From Streptomyces sp. Go-475 (GTDB taxonomy: Bacteria; Actinomycetota; Actinomycetes; Streptomycetales; Streptomycetaceae): a DNA stretch of 64,000 nucleotides. Of this stretch, positions 1 through 8,318 are shown in pieces. The position numbers and the translations under genes are program-made. Where the stretch lies: contig NZ_CP026121.1 in NCBI RefSeq assembly GCF_003330845.1, forward strand, positions 6,801,501-6,865,500. Reading direction: 5' to 3'. Below the pieces are notes generated by a model. That model saw nothing but the letters and a program-made list of their open reading frames with translations, was not told the origin of the DNA and did not search any database. The number at the start of each line of letters is the position of its first letter. The stretch's first letter is position 1.

Positions 1-256
1 GCTGTTCTGCGACGAGGTCACCTCCGCGCTCGACGCGGAGACGGCCGTCGCCGTGATGGACCTGCTGACGGAGCTGCGGGACCGGCGCGGCCTGGCCCTG
101 GTGCTCGTCAGCCACGATCTGCGCCTGGTCGCCGACCGCACCGAGGAGCTGATCGTCATGTCCGAGGGCCGGGTGACCGAGGCCGGCCCCACGCGGCGGC
201 TGCTCGGTACGCCGGAGGAGGGACTCGCCAGCCCCTCGGCGGCGGGGATCGAGTAG
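1..256 (+). CDS. ABC transporter ATP-binding protein, C-terminal part (5' end outside window)
   Basis: The frame is open from base 2 and ends at TAG 254-256, so only the last 84 or so residues are visible. The fragment begins at the Walker B strand (LFCDE) followed directly by the D-loop (TSALD), then the switch histidine in LVSHD. This is the usual C-terminal part of a nucleotide-binding subunit. The wording DEVTSALD and the short tail after the H-loop are typical of the peptide/nickel (DppF/OppF/NikE) group, which powers import of small peptides or metals. Walker A and the signature motif lie outside the window, so the substrate cannot be judged. It ends 3 bases from the convergent stop of the next gene. 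Confidence 0.8.
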   Translation, partial: LFCDEVTSALDAETAVAVMDLLTELRDRRGLALVLVSHDLRLVADRTEELIVMSEGRVTEAGPTRRLLGTPEEGLASPSAAGIE

Positions 257-259
257 CCG

Positions 260-1270
260 TCAGAGCACCTTGCGGTGCAGGAGCGCCGACAGCACGAGGG
301 CGCCCGGCAGCAGCGGCAGCCACACCGTCAGGACGCGGTAGCCGATGACGGTGGCCGTGGCCGTGCCCACGGGCGCTCCGAACGCGGCCATGGTGAACAC
401 CAGCGCCGCGTCCACGGGGCCGATCCCGCCCGGCGCCGGCACGGCCCCGGCCGCGGCGCCCGCCACCAGCAGCGCGAGGACCACCTGCGCCCAGGACAGC
501 GGCAGCCCGAGCGAGAACCCGACCGTGGCGATCACGCTGCCCTGGAGCAGCGGGGTGGCCGCCGCACCGCCCCACAGGGCGAGCACACGGGCGGGGCGGG
601 TGTGCAGCTCGCGGGCGTCGGTCAGGGCGGTGCGCAGGAAGCCGAGGGCGGGACGGCGCAGAGCCGGTACGGTCACCAGCAGCCCGGCGCCCGCGGCGAG
701 CGCGAGCACGGCAGCGCCCGCCGCCAGGAGCAGCGTGCGGTCGTCGGGGAGGAGCGCGCCGAGCCGCAGGACGTCCGGGAACGCCACCAGGAACACCAGC
801 AGCACCAGCGTCTTGGCGACCGGCCTGACCAGCGAGTACAGGGCGAGCGACGCGGTGGCCCGGGGGAGGGCGATGCCGCGGCGCTGCAGGAAGCGCAGCG
901 TCACGGCGTGCGCGCCGAGGCCCGCCGGCAGCACCTGGTTCGCGGCACCGGCGGCGAACTGCGAGGCCACCAGCGGGCCGGGCGGCAGCCGCTCCGGCAG
1001 GGCGCCCTGCCGGACGCAGGCGGCGGCCACCCAGGTCAGGCAGGTGAAGCAGAACGCGGCGAGCAGCCACCAGGGGTCGGCGGCGGCCAGCCGCGCGGCA
1101 CCCGCGTAGGCGGCCCGCCGGTCGACCAGGGCCCACCCCCCGACCAGCAGCAGCGGGAGCAGGACCAGGGCCGGGCGGACGAGACGGGCGGCGGGGGAGC
1201 GGCGCGGGGCGGCGGGGCAGGGGGTGGCGGGGAGCGGTGCGGGGAGTGTTTCGAGCTGGAGCTGGGACAC
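260..1270 (-). CDS. YbhN/UPF0104-type integral membrane protein (lysyl-PG synthase TM-like)
   Basis: A 336-residue, strongly hydrophobic protein with about eight membrane segments. The order of hydrophobic blocks and the conserved PAPGGIGPVD near the C-terminus mark the flippase-like membrane domain shared by YbhN and the N-terminal half of lysylphosphatidylglycerol synthase (MprF). There is no soluble aminoacyl-transfer domain, so it is a membrane-only member. The start is GTG 1270-1268 with a GGAAGGA-like ribosome site 11 bases upstream. The residues before the first membrane span are proline/alanine rich. It stands alone: the convergent ABC gene lies downstream and a repeat-filled gap upstream. 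Lipid or glycolipid translocation is inferred from family only. Confidence 0.75.
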   Translation of the reverse strand: MSQLQLETLPAPLPATPCPAAPRRSPAARLVRPALVLLPLLLVGGWALVDRRAAYAGAARLAAADPWWLLAAFCFTCLTWVAAACVRQGALPERLPPGPLVASQFAAGAANQVLPAGLGAHAVTLRFLQRRGIALPRATASLALYSLVRPVAKTLVLLVFLVAFPDVLRLGALLPDDRTLLLAAGAAVLALAAGAGLLVTVPALRRPALGFLRTALTDARELHTRPARVLALWGGAAATPLLQGSVIATVGFSLGLPLSWAQVVLALLVAGAAAGAVPAPGGIGPVDAALVFTMAAFGAPVGTATATVIGYRVLTVWLPLLPGALVLSALLHRKVL

Positions 1271-1476
1271 GGCGTACGTCGTCCTTCCGCGTCACGCCCG
1301 GGGACGGGGCGGACGGATGCAGGGCGAGGCAGGGGGACGGCGGAAACGTGCCCGTCCGGTGTGACGACTCGGTGTCCGGCAGAAAAAGCGAGGCGGGCGG
1401 GAGAACGACACGGCGCGATCCGGGGCGGGCCCGGGCTCGAGGAAACGCGGTCCGGCCGGCCGCGACACACCACCGG

Positions 1477-1655
1477 CGCCCTGCTGCGCCCTCCGCCCGG
1501 CGCGTGCCACCGCCCGGACCGATGCGCACCCCGGCGCCCTGCTGCGCCCTCCGCCCGGCGCCTGCCACCGCCCGGACCGATGCGCACCCCGGCGCCCTGC
1601 TGCGCCCTCCGCCCGGCGCCTGCCACCGCCCGGACCGATGCGCACCCCGGCGCCC
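1477..1655. repeat. Three tandem copies of a 58-bp GC-rich repeat
   Basis: The motif CTGCTGCGCC recurs at 1481, 1539 and 1597, exactly 58 bp apart, and the intervening sequence is almost identical: one G/C change near 1512 in the first copy. The array decays after 1655. The period is not a multiple of three and no credible gene runs through it. It lies between the YbhN-type gene and the larger 49-bp array, within the gene-free block 1271-2293. Confidence 0.9.
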
Positions 1656-1730
1656 CGCACCGCCACGCACGGCCTCCGCCGCCTCCGCCGGGGAGCCCGG
1701 GCTCCGTTGGGCCTCGCCGCCTCCGCCGGG

Positions 1731-2330
1731 AACCCGGGGCTCTCGCAGGCCGTACGCCGTGTCCATCCTCACTGTCGGGGACCCGGGGCTTTCGCAGGCC
1801 GTACGCCGTGTCCATCCTCACTGTCGGGGACCCGGGGCTTTCGCAGGCCGTACGCCGTGTCCATCCTCACTGTCGGGGACCCGGGGCTTTCGCAGGCCGT
1901 ACGCCGTGTCCATCCTCACTGTCGGGGACCCGGGGCTTTCGCAGGCCGTACGCCGTGTCCATCCTCACTGTCGGGGACCCGGGGCTTTCGCAGGCCGTAC
2001 GCCGTGTCCATCCTCACTGTCGGGGACCCGGGGCTTTCGCAGGCCGTACGCCGTGTCCATCCTCACTGTCGGGGACCCGGGGCTTTCGCAGGCCGTACGC
2101 CGTGTCCATCCTCACTGTCGGGGACCCGGGGCCCCCGCAGGCCGTACGCCGTCTTCATCCCCACTGTCGGGAACCCCGGGGCCCCCGCAGGCCGTACGCC
2201 GCCTCCACCCCCACCGCCGGGAACCCCGGGGCCCCCGCAGGCCGTACGCCGCCTCCACCCCCACCGCCGGGAACCCCGGGGCCCCCGCAGGCCCTACGCC
2301 GCTTCCACCCCCACCGTCGGGAACCCCGGA
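1731..2330. repeat. Twelve-copy tandem array, 49-50-bp unit
   Basis: The anchor CGTACGCCG recurs at 1751, 1800, 1849, 1898, 1947, 1996, 2045, 2094 and 2143 (49-bp steps), then 2193, 2243 and 2293 (50-bp steps; the last reads CCTACG). The copies from about 1790 to 2120 are identical as far as I can read; the copies nearest apbE are diverged and one base longer. Neither period is a multiple of three, so the frame changes at each unit and the array is not a coding repeat. The last copy forms the 3' end of apbE, including its TAG stop. Together with the 58-bp array it fills most of the gene-free stretch 1271-2293, in which I see no gene. Confidence 0.95.
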
Positions 2331-3022
2331 CTCCGCAGCACCCGTCGCTCCGCGTCCACCGCGAACACCTCGCAGTGCTCCCGGGCCGCCGCCCATCGCA
2401 CGCCCTCCGGGCCGAGGGCGAACGCCGCCGTGGCGGCCGAGTCGGCCTCGGTCAGGGTGGGGGCCACGACGGTCAGGCTGAGCAGGCCGGTCGCCGGGCG
2501 GCCCGTGCGGGCGTCGAGGATGTGGTCGCCGCGCTCGTAGCGGGCGGACGTGGCGACGGCCCGGTCCGTGAGGTCCAGGACCGCGCACAGCCGGTCGGCG
2601 TGTTCCGGGTGGCGGACGCCCACCCGCCAGGGGCCGCCGGCGGCGATCACGTCGCCGCCCGCGTTGAGGCAGAAGCGCCGCGCCCCGGCCGCCGACAGCA
2701 GCTCCGCCCCCTTCTGCACCGACCAGCCCTTCACCACGGCGCAGGGGTCCAGGCCCCGGCCGGGCAGCCGGACGTCGAAGGCGCCTCCGGTCGCGGTCCG
2801 GTACTCCTCGCACAGCTCCAGGACCTCGCGGAGGTCCGGGCTCGGTGCCGTCACCTCCCCGCGGTCCAGCCGCGACACCTCGCTGTCCGGCCGGAACGGG
2901 CTGAACCGCGCGTCGACCTCCCGCAGCCACGCGAACAGGTCGTCCACCGGCGCCCCGGGGAAGCCCTCGTCGTCGATCCGGACCGACACCGGGAACCCCA
3001 TGACGTGTTCGACGCGCCGCAT
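2294..3022 (-). CDS. apbE: ApbE-type FAD:protein FMN transferase
   Basis: A 242-residue protein that transfers FMN from FAD to a threonine of an exported flavoprotein. Recognisable ApbE features are the N-terminal MGFPVSVRI, the FSPFRPDSEVSRL segment, the GGAFDVR block, the VVKGWSVQKGAELL helix, the NAGGDVIAAGG strand and the VATSARYERGDHILDARTG segment near residue 175-195. It is shorter than E. coli ApbE and has no lipoprotein signal, so it probably acts inside the cell or lacks its own export signal. It lies 3 bases downstream of the FMN-binding protein gene, its likely substrate. The last dozen codons (ending GVEAA) are derived from the 49/50-bp repeat, and the stop TAG at 2296-2294 exists only because this copy has C instead of G. 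Confidence 0.9.
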   Translation of the reverse strand: MRRVEHVMGFPVSVRIDDEGFPGAPVDDLFAWLREVDARFSPFRPDSEVSRLDRGEVTAPSPDLREVLELCEEYRTATGGAFDVRLPGRGLDPCAVVKGWSVQKGAELLSAAGARRFCLNAGGDVIAAGGPWRVGVRHPEHADRLCAVLDLTDRAVATSARYERGDHILDARTGRPATGLLSLTVVAPTLTEADSAATAAFALGPEGVRWAAAREHCEVFAVDAERRVLRSPGFPTVGVEAA

Positions 3023-3025
3023 CCG

Positions 3026-3448
3026 TCAGCCCTTCGCGTCGATCGCGGCCTGGAGCGACTCCTTGTAGCCGTCGCTGGTGATCGTGGCGCCGGACACCGT
3101 GTCGATGTCGGCGCTCTGCGCCCGCAGCGTCTCCTCGATCAGCTTCGGCACGGCGGCCGTGGTCTGCGGATGGTTCGGCTGCCGGAGCATCCGCACCGAG
3201 GCGATTCGGTCGCCGGAGAAGGTGACCTCGACCTGCACCGGCCCCTTCTCCGTGTCGATCGTCGACCCCGACACGACCGTGGACGTCGTGCCGCCGGGCC
3301 CTGGGGACGAGGAGACCGAGGGCGTCGAGGCCGGCGCGGCGGCCTCCGTGGCGGTCGACGACGACCCGGTGTCGTGCGACGGCGCGTACCGCCAGACCGG
3401 GATCAGGCCCGCGACGCTGAGGACGAGGACGGGCAGGGCTCGCTTCAC
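3026..3448 (-). CDS. Exported FMN-binding domain protein (ApbE substrate)
   Basis: A 140-residue protein with an N-terminal membrane/signal segment (residues 4-19), a serine/threonine/proline-rich linker (about 25-60) and one FMN_bind domain. The motif DTVSGAT at 116-122 fits the ApbE flavinylation consensus Dxx(S/T)GA(T/S), so Thr122 is the expected covalent FMN site. The start is GTG 3448-3446 behind GAGGAG. There is no lipobox cysteine, so the protein is either signal-anchored or released. It sits between the ferric-reductase-like flavoprotein gene (13 bases upstream) and apbE (3 bases downstream), giving a complete electron-transfer operon: NAD(P)H oxidation at the membrane, FMN carrier outside, and the enzyme that loads it. 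Confidence 0.88.
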   Translation of the reverse strand: MKRALPVLVLSVAGLIPVWRYAPSHDTGSSSTATEAAAPASTPSVSSSPGPGGTTSTVVSGSTIDTEKGPVQVEVTFSGDRIASVRMLRQPNHPQTTAAVPKLIEETLRAQSADIDTVSGATITSDGYKESLQAAIDAKG

Positions 3449-3461
3449 GACAGTCTCCTCG

Positions 3462-4802
3462 TCATCCGGCCAGGCTGAAGCGTTCGAAGTGGAGCTGCGG
3501 CTTGGGCACGCCCAGCTCGCGCAGGCTGCCGAGCACCGCGTTCATCATCGGCGGCGGACCGCACAGGTAGACGTCCCGCCCGGCGATGTCCGGCACCAGC
3601 CGCGCCAGCTCCCCCGGCGCCAGCCGGTCGGGTACCGGCGGGCCCGTGACCAGGTGCAGTTCGGCGCCCTTGGCGACGGCGAGATCGCGCAGCTCGTCGT
3701 AGAGGACCGCGTCCTGGTCCGTGGCGACCCGGTAGATCACGACCGCGTGGCCGTGCAGTTCCTCCAGCAGGGCCCGGATCGGGGTGACACCGACGCCGCC
3801 GGCGATGAGGAGGGCGTCCGGACGGGTGCGGTGCAGGGTGGTGAAGGCGCCGTAGGGGCCCTCGGCGAAGACGCGGGTGCCGACCTTGAGGTGCCGCAGG
3901 GCGGCGCTGCCGTCGCCCGCCCGCTTGGCGGTGAGCCGGAGCGTGCGGCCGTCGGGGGCGGCGGACAGCGAGAACGGGTTCGCCTGCCACCAGCGGTCCT
4001 TCGTCAGGAACCGCCACAGGAAGAACTGCCCGGCCCGGGCGGGCAGCCGGTCCAGGTCGCGGCCGGTGACGTAGATCGAGACGACGTCGTCGTTCTCCGG
4101 GACGACGGCCGTCACACGGAACCGGTGGCGCCAGTTCCGCCACAGCGGCAGCACCAGCCGGCCCGTGAACACCGAGGCGAGGGCCACGCCCCACACGGCG
4201 TACCAGTACGTCTTCGCCGCCGCCGAGGAGGTGAACGTCGTGCCCGCCGCGACCTGGTGCGTGAACGCCAGCACCACCGCCCCATAGGTGTACAGGTGGA
4301 TGAAGTGCCAGGTCTCGTAGGCCAGCCGGCGCCGGGCGGAGCGGGCCGAGACCACCCCGACCACGATGATGATCGCCAGCGCGACGATCGCCCGCAGCAC
4401 GCCCTCGACCGTCTCGGCGAGGTCCACCAGCTGGTTCACCGGGTCCAGGGACGAGGCCTGCGCGTAGCCGAAGACGATGAACACGACGTGCGCCAGCAGC
4501 AGCCACAGCACCGAGAAGCCCGTCCAGCGGTGCCAGGACGTCAGCCGGTCCATGCCGATCCGCCGGTCGAACCACGGCAGCCGTGCCACCAGCAGCAGCT
4601 GGAACGCCATGAGCAACGCCCCGAACAGGCCCGTCAGCCGGCCCAGCACGATCAGCGCGTTCGACGCGAAACCGGCCTGGACGAAGAAGACGGTCACCAC
4701 GACCGCGTTGGCGAGCAGCACCGCGTACAGGCCGGTGCGGCCCACCACTCTGGGCCGCACCGCCGGGCGGGTCGCCGCGGGAGGTTGATGGAGGGTCGTC
4801 AC
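3462..4802 (-). CDS. Ferric-reductase-like membrane flavoprotein (FAD/NAD(P)H oxidoreductase)
   Basis: About 446 residues. The N-terminal half has six or so membrane spans with histidines suited to b-type haem (for example WHRWTGF and ETWHFIHLYTYG). The C-terminal half is a ferredoxin-NADP reductase module: FAD-binding NPFSLSAAP, nucleotide-binding GGVGVTPIRALL, LCGPPPMM, and the terminal FERF. This is the layout of Nox/Fre-type transmembrane reductases, moving electrons from cytosolic NAD(P)H across the membrane. I start it at GTG 4802-4800 because AAGGAG lies 9 bases upstream; an in-frame ATG at 4883 would add 27 unconserved-looking residues and reach into the divergent promoter. It is the first gene of the operon with the FMN-binding protein and apbE, so the exported FMN protein is its likely acceptor. 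Confidence 0.88.
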   Translation of the reverse strand: MTTLHQPPAATRPAVRPRVVGRTGLYAVLLANAVVVTVFFVQAGFASNALIVLGRLTGLFGALLMAFQLLLVARLPWFDRRIGMDRLTSWHRWTGFSVLWLLLAHVVFIVFGYAQASSLDPVNQLVDLAETVEGVLRAIVALAIIIVVGVVSARSARRRLAYETWHFIHLYTYGAVVLAFTHQVAAGTTFTSSAAAKTYWYAVWGVALASVFTGRLVLPLWRNWRHRFRVTAVVPENDDVVSIYVTGRDLDRLPARAGQFFLWRFLTKDRWWQANPFSLSAAPDGRTLRLTAKRAGDGSAALRHLKVGTRVFAEGPYGAFTTLHRTRPDALLIAGGVGVTPIRALLEELHGHAVVIYRVATDQDAVLYDELRDLAVAKGAELHLVTGPPVPDRLAPGELARLVPDIAGRDVYLCGPPPMMNAVLGSLRELGVPKPQLHFERFSLAG

Positions 4803-4840
4803 GGTCGGCAGCTCCTTGATCGGATCCTGGGATACCGAGC

Positions 4841-4869
4841 TTGGCCTCGGGGAGCTGTCGGAATACTGT
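4841..4869 (+). promoter_or_regulatory. Probable promoter of the two-component operon
   Basis: TTGGCC at 4841-4846 and TACTGT at 4864-4869 are separated by 17 bases, a good match to a housekeeping promoter. Transcription would begin near 4876, leaving a leader of about 60 bases before the regulator start. It lies in the 133-bp gap between the divergent flavin operon and the regulator gene, so the regulator may control both. This was judged by eye only. Confidence 0.4.
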
Positions 4870-4935
4870 CGCTCAACTTTCAAGTGTTTATCGATCCCGC
4901 GGCGGAGGGCCGGACGGCTAGGGGAGGCAGCACAG

Positions 4936-5652
4936 GTGAAGCACTATGAGCGGGTGGAAAAAGTACGACTGCTCGTCGTCGACGACGACCCGCCGATCGC
5001 CGACCTCGTCGCGACCGTCGCCCGCTACGAGGGCTGGGAGGCGGTCACCGCGTACACCGGCGAGGACGCGCTGCGGCGGGCCGCCGAGTTCCACCCGGAC
5101 ATCGTGGTGCTCGACCTGATGCTGCCCGGCGTGGACGGCTTCGGCGTCCTGGACCGGCTGCGCGCCTCCGGCACGATGGTGCCGGTGGTGTTCCTGACCG
5201 CGCGGGACGGTGTCGCCGACCGGGTCGCCGGCCTCACCCGGGGCGGCGACGACTACCTGGTCAAGCCGTTCGCCGTGGAGGAGCTGATGGCCCGGTTGCG
5301 GACGGTGCTGCGGCGCAGCGCCGGACCCGCCTTCCAGCGGTCCGTGCTCCAGGTCGGCGACCTCACCATGGACGAGGACACCCGCGAGGTGCGGCGCGGC
5401 GAGCGGCTGCTGTCGCTGACCCCGACCGAGTACGAGGTGCTGCGCTACCTGATGCGCAAGTCGCCCACCGTGCTCACCAAGGCGCAGATCCTCGACCACG
5501 TGTGGGAGTACGGCTTCGGCGGCCGCTCCAACGTCGTCGAGCTGGTCGTGAGCCGGCTGCGCCGCAAGCTCGACGAGACCGACGACGGCGCCGCCCCGCT
5601 GATCCACACCGTGCGCGGCTTCGGGTACGTGCTGCGGCAGGCCTCCGAGTGA
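4936..5652 (+). CDS. OmpR-family response regulator
   Basis: 238 residues. The receiver domain has the acidic pair in VVDDDP, the phosphoacceptor Asp60 in VVLDLMLPG, the conserved threonine in FLTAR and the lysine in YLVKPF. A winged-helix DNA-binding domain follows (LTPTEYEVLRYL through VRGFGYVL). The start GTG 4936 has GGGGAG nine bases upstream; GTG 4954 is a weaker alternative. The stop overlaps the kinase start (GTGA), so the two are translationally coupled. Divergent from the flavin electron-transfer operon, which is a plausible target, but the signal is unknown. Confidence 0.95.
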   Translation: MKHYERVEKVRLLVVDDDPPIADLVATVARYEGWEAVTAYTGEDALRRAAEFHPDIVVLDLMLPGVDGFGVLDRLRASGTMVPVVFLTARDGVADRVAGLTRGGDDYLVKPFAVEELMARLRTVLRRSAGPAFQRSVLQVGDLTMDEDTREVRRGERLLSLTPTEYEVLRYLMRKSPTVLTKAQILDHVWEYGFGGRSNVVELVVSRLRRKLDETDDGAAPLIHTVRGFGYVLRQASE

Positions 5653-7106
5653 TCGCCCGGCTGAGGCGGACCTACCGCAGGATGCGCCTGGGCACCCGGC
5701 TGGCCCTGGGCCTCGGCGCCCTGGCGCTGGTCGTGTTCGCCGTGGTCGGCACCGCCCTGACCACGTACATGCGGGACTACCTGTCGGCCCAGCTCGACAC
5801 CCAGCTCGCCCAGGCCCAGCTCGCCCAGTCCAAGAGCATCGCGGACTACGGCACCCTCTCGGGCAAGAAGTACTACAGCTGGTTCTACGCCGTGTACGAC
5901 GTCAAGGACGGCCCGCCCGAGCTGCGCCGGCCCGAGGACCCGGCCGACCTGCCGAAGGACGTCGACGACTTCACGGCCCTGGCCTCCGCGCAGACCGCCG
6001 CGCACACCGAGCTGCTGCGCACCGAGCACCTCCGGGGCGCCGGCACGTACCGGCTGCGCGCCTGCGAGGTCGAGCCCGGGGTGGTCCTGGTCAGCGCCGC
6101 GCCCATGGCGGACATCGAGGACACGGTCGGGCAGCTGATCACCATCCAGGTCGTCACCTTCGCGCTCGCGCTGCTCGCCCTGGTCGTCTTCGGCCGCCGG
6201 ATGCTGCGTCGCGGCCTGAAACCGCTCAGCGACATGGCGACCACCGCGCACGGCATCGCCTCGCACGACCTGACCGAGTCGGCCGCCCGGCTCCCGCTGC
6301 GCGCCGACGGCCGGGACGGCGGGCCCGAGGTGGACGAGCTGCGGACCGCCTTCAACACCATGCTGGAGCACATCGACGACTCCCTCGCCGTGCGCGCCGA
6401 GGCCGAGCAGCGGCTGCGCCGGTTCGTCGCCGACGCCTCCCACGAACTGCGCACCCCGCTGATGTCGGTGCGCGGCTACGCCGACCTCTTCCAGTACGCC
6501 GCCGCCAACGCCCCCGAGGAACGCGAACGGCACCTGGCCCGGCTGCGCGCCGAGGCCGCCCGGATGGGTGTCCTCCTCGACGACCTGCTGCTGCTCGCCC
6601 GGCTCGACGCGGCCGAGGTGGAGACCCCGCTGCGGCTGGAGGACGCCGACCTGACGGACCTGGTGGGCCAGGCCGCCGACGCCTTCCGCGCCGGACGCCC
6701 CGACCATCCGCTGACCGTGCGGACGGGTCCGCGTCCCGTGCGGCTGCGGATGGACCCGCTGCGCATCCGCCAGGTCGTCGACAACCTCCTGGCCAACGCC
6801 GCCGTGCACACCCCCGCCGGTACGAAGGTGTCCGTCGAGGTGCGTGTCACGCCCGGCACGGCCGAGGTCCGGGTCACCGACACCGGCCCGGGCATCCCGC
6901 CCGACGACCGGGACCGCGTCTTCGACCGCTTCTACCGCGTCGACAAGGCCCGCAGCCGCGACCGCGGCGGCAGCGGACTGGGCCTGGCGGTCGCCCAGTC
7001 CCTGGTCCGGGCCCACGACGGCCACATCGAGCTGCACAGCGAGCCGGGCTCGACCGTGTTCACCGTGTGCCTGCCCCGGAACGGCGTGGGCCCTGCGGAC
7101 GGGTGA
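5649..7106 (+). CDS. Membrane sensor histidine kinase
   Basis: 485 residues starting at a GTG that shares bases with the regulator stop. Membrane spans are at about 21-41 and 163-182, bracketing an extracytoplasmic sensor region of about 120 residues with no family I recognise. HAMP follows at about 183-250, then the phosphoacceptor His265 in ASHELRTPL, the N box (VVDNLLANAAVH), and the G boxes DTGPGIPP and GGSGLGLAV. This is an ordinary EnvZ/PhoR-type kinase cognate to the upstream regulator. The sensor region contains a tandem glutamine/alanine stretch (TQLAQAQLAQ) just after the first span. Confidence 0.93.
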   Translation: MIARLRRTYRRMRLGTRLALGLGALALVVFAVVGTALTTYMRDYLSAQLDTQLAQAQLAQSKSIADYGTLSGKKYYSWFYAVYDVKDGPPELRRPEDPADLPKDVDDFTALASAQTAAHTELLRTEHLRGAGTYRLRACEVEPGVVLVSAAPMADIEDTVGQLITIQVVTFALALLALVVFGRRMLRRGLKPLSDMATTAHGIASHDLTESAARLPLRADGRDGGPEVDELRTAFNTMLEHIDDSLAVRAEAEQRLRRFVADASHELRTPLMSVRGYADLFQYAAANAPEERERHLARLRAEAARMGVLLDDLLLLARLDAAEVETPLRLEDADLTDLVGQAADAFRAGRPDHPLTVRTGPRPVRLRMDPLRIRQVVDNLLANAAVHTPAGTKVSVEVRVTPGTAEVRVTDTGPGIPPDDRDRVFDRFYRVDKARSRDRGGSGLGLAVAQSLVRAHDGHIELHSEPGSTVFTVCLPRNGVGPADG

Positions 7107-7187
7107 CGACGGCCCTCTAGACTCGACCGGCGACAGCCCGTACGACCATGGCCAAAAGTCTCCGCCACACCGAAGGGCTCCGGCGTC

Positions 7188-8318
7188 TTGATACGGATGG
7201 AATCAGTCACCAAGCGGTACCCGGACGGCACGGTGGCGGTCGACCGGCTCTCGCTGGAGATACCCGACCGCTCGATCACCGTCCTCGTCGGACCGTCGGG
7301 CTGCGGCAAGACGACCACCCTGCGCATGATCAACCGGATGGTCGAACCCACCGAGGGAACGATCCTCCTCGACGGTGAGGACATCCAGCGACAGCCCGTC
7401 ACCACCCTGCGCCGCTCCATGGGTTACGTCATCCAGAACGCCGGCCTCTTCCAGCACCGCACGATCGTCGACAACATCGCCACCGTGCCCCGCATGCTCG
7501 GCTGGGGCAAGCAGAAGGCCCGCGCCCGGGCCGCCGAGCTGATGGAGCGGGTGGGTCTGGACGCCGCGCTCGCCAAGCGGTACCCGTACCAGCTCTCCGG
7601 CGGCCAGCAGCAGCGCGTCGGCGTGGCCCGGGCGCTCGCCGCCGACCCGCCGGTGCTGCTCATGGACGAGCCGTTCTCCGCCGTCGACCCGGTGGTGCGC
7701 AAGGGACTCCAGGACGAACTGCTGCGCATCCAGGACGAGTTGGGCAAGACCATCGTCTTCGTCACGCACGACATCGACGAGGCGGTCAAACTCGGCACGA
7801 TGGTCGCCGTGCTGCGCACCGGCGGGCACCTCGCCCAGTACGCGCCGCCCGCCGAGCTGCTGGCCGCCCCCGCCGACGCCTTCGTCGAGGACTTCCTCGG
7901 CGCCGACCGCGGCATCCGGCGGCTGTCGTTCTTCCCGTCCGCGCGGCTGGAGTTGACGACCGCCCCGGTGATCCCGCTCGACGCCACCGCCGAGCAGATC
8001 GCCGCCCCCGGCGCCGACCACCTCCTGGTGACCGACGCGGACGGCCGCCCGCTCGGCTGGGGCGCGCCCCGCGCCCTGACGGCCGGCGCCATCCGGCCCG
8101 CCGGACTCCTGCCCCACGGGCGGCCGTTCGTGCCGGGCACCGACTCGCTGCGGGCCGCCCTCGACTGCGCCGTGCTCTCCCCGACCGGCTGGGCCGTCGC
8201 CGTGGACGCCGACGGACGGGTGACCGGAGTGGTCTCGCAGCAGACCATCGGGGAGGCGATCCGCAGCGCCCACGCCGCCGCCGGGGCCGACGCCGACGCG
8301 GCCAGGGTCTCGTCGTGA
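7188..8318 (+). CDS. Osmoprotectant ABC transporter ATP-binding protein (OpuCA/ProV type)
   Basis: 376 residues. It energises glycine betaine/choline-type uptake. Walker A is GPSGCGKTT, the Q-loop is in YVIQNAGLF, the signature is LSGGQQQR, Walker B is [12 protein letters not shown] and the H-loop [19 protein letters not shown] and the C-terminal extension with CBS-like repeats (about 250-365) are typical of OpuCA-type subunits that sense ionic strength. The best start is TTG 7188 with GAAGGG about 10 bases upstream, giving [17 protein letters not shown] 7197 is the alternative. A TAGACT hexamer at 7118-7123 may be its -10. First gene of a four-gene operon; its stop overlaps the next start. 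Confidence 0.93.
   Translation: MIRMESVTKRYPDGTVAVDRLSLEIPDRSITVLVGPSGCGKTTTLRMINRMVEPTEGTILLDGEDIQRQPVTTLRRSMGYVIQNAGLFQHRTIVDNIATVPRMLGWGKQKARARAAELMERVGLDAALAKRYPYQLSGGQQQRVGVARALAADPPVLLMDEPFSAVDPVVRKGLQDELLRIQDELGKTIVFVTHDIDEAVKLGTMVAVLRTGGHLAQYAPPAELLAAPADAFVEDFLGADRGIRRLSFFPSARLELTTAPVIPLDATAEQIAAPGADHLLVTDADGRPLGWGAPRALTAGAIRPAGLLPHGRPFVPGTDSLRAALDCAVLSPTGWAVAVDADGRVTGVVSQQTIGEAIRSAHAAAGADADAARVSS

Noticed and set aside
1731..2330. CRISPR array
   Set aside because: Units are directly contiguous and identical along their whole length, with no variable spacers and no cas genes.
275..3478. Very long plus-strand reading frame through the repeats
   Set aside because: It is antisense to the YbhN-type, apbE and FMN-binding genes and its translation is low-complexity Arg/Gly/Pro, typical of shadow frames in high-G+C DNA.
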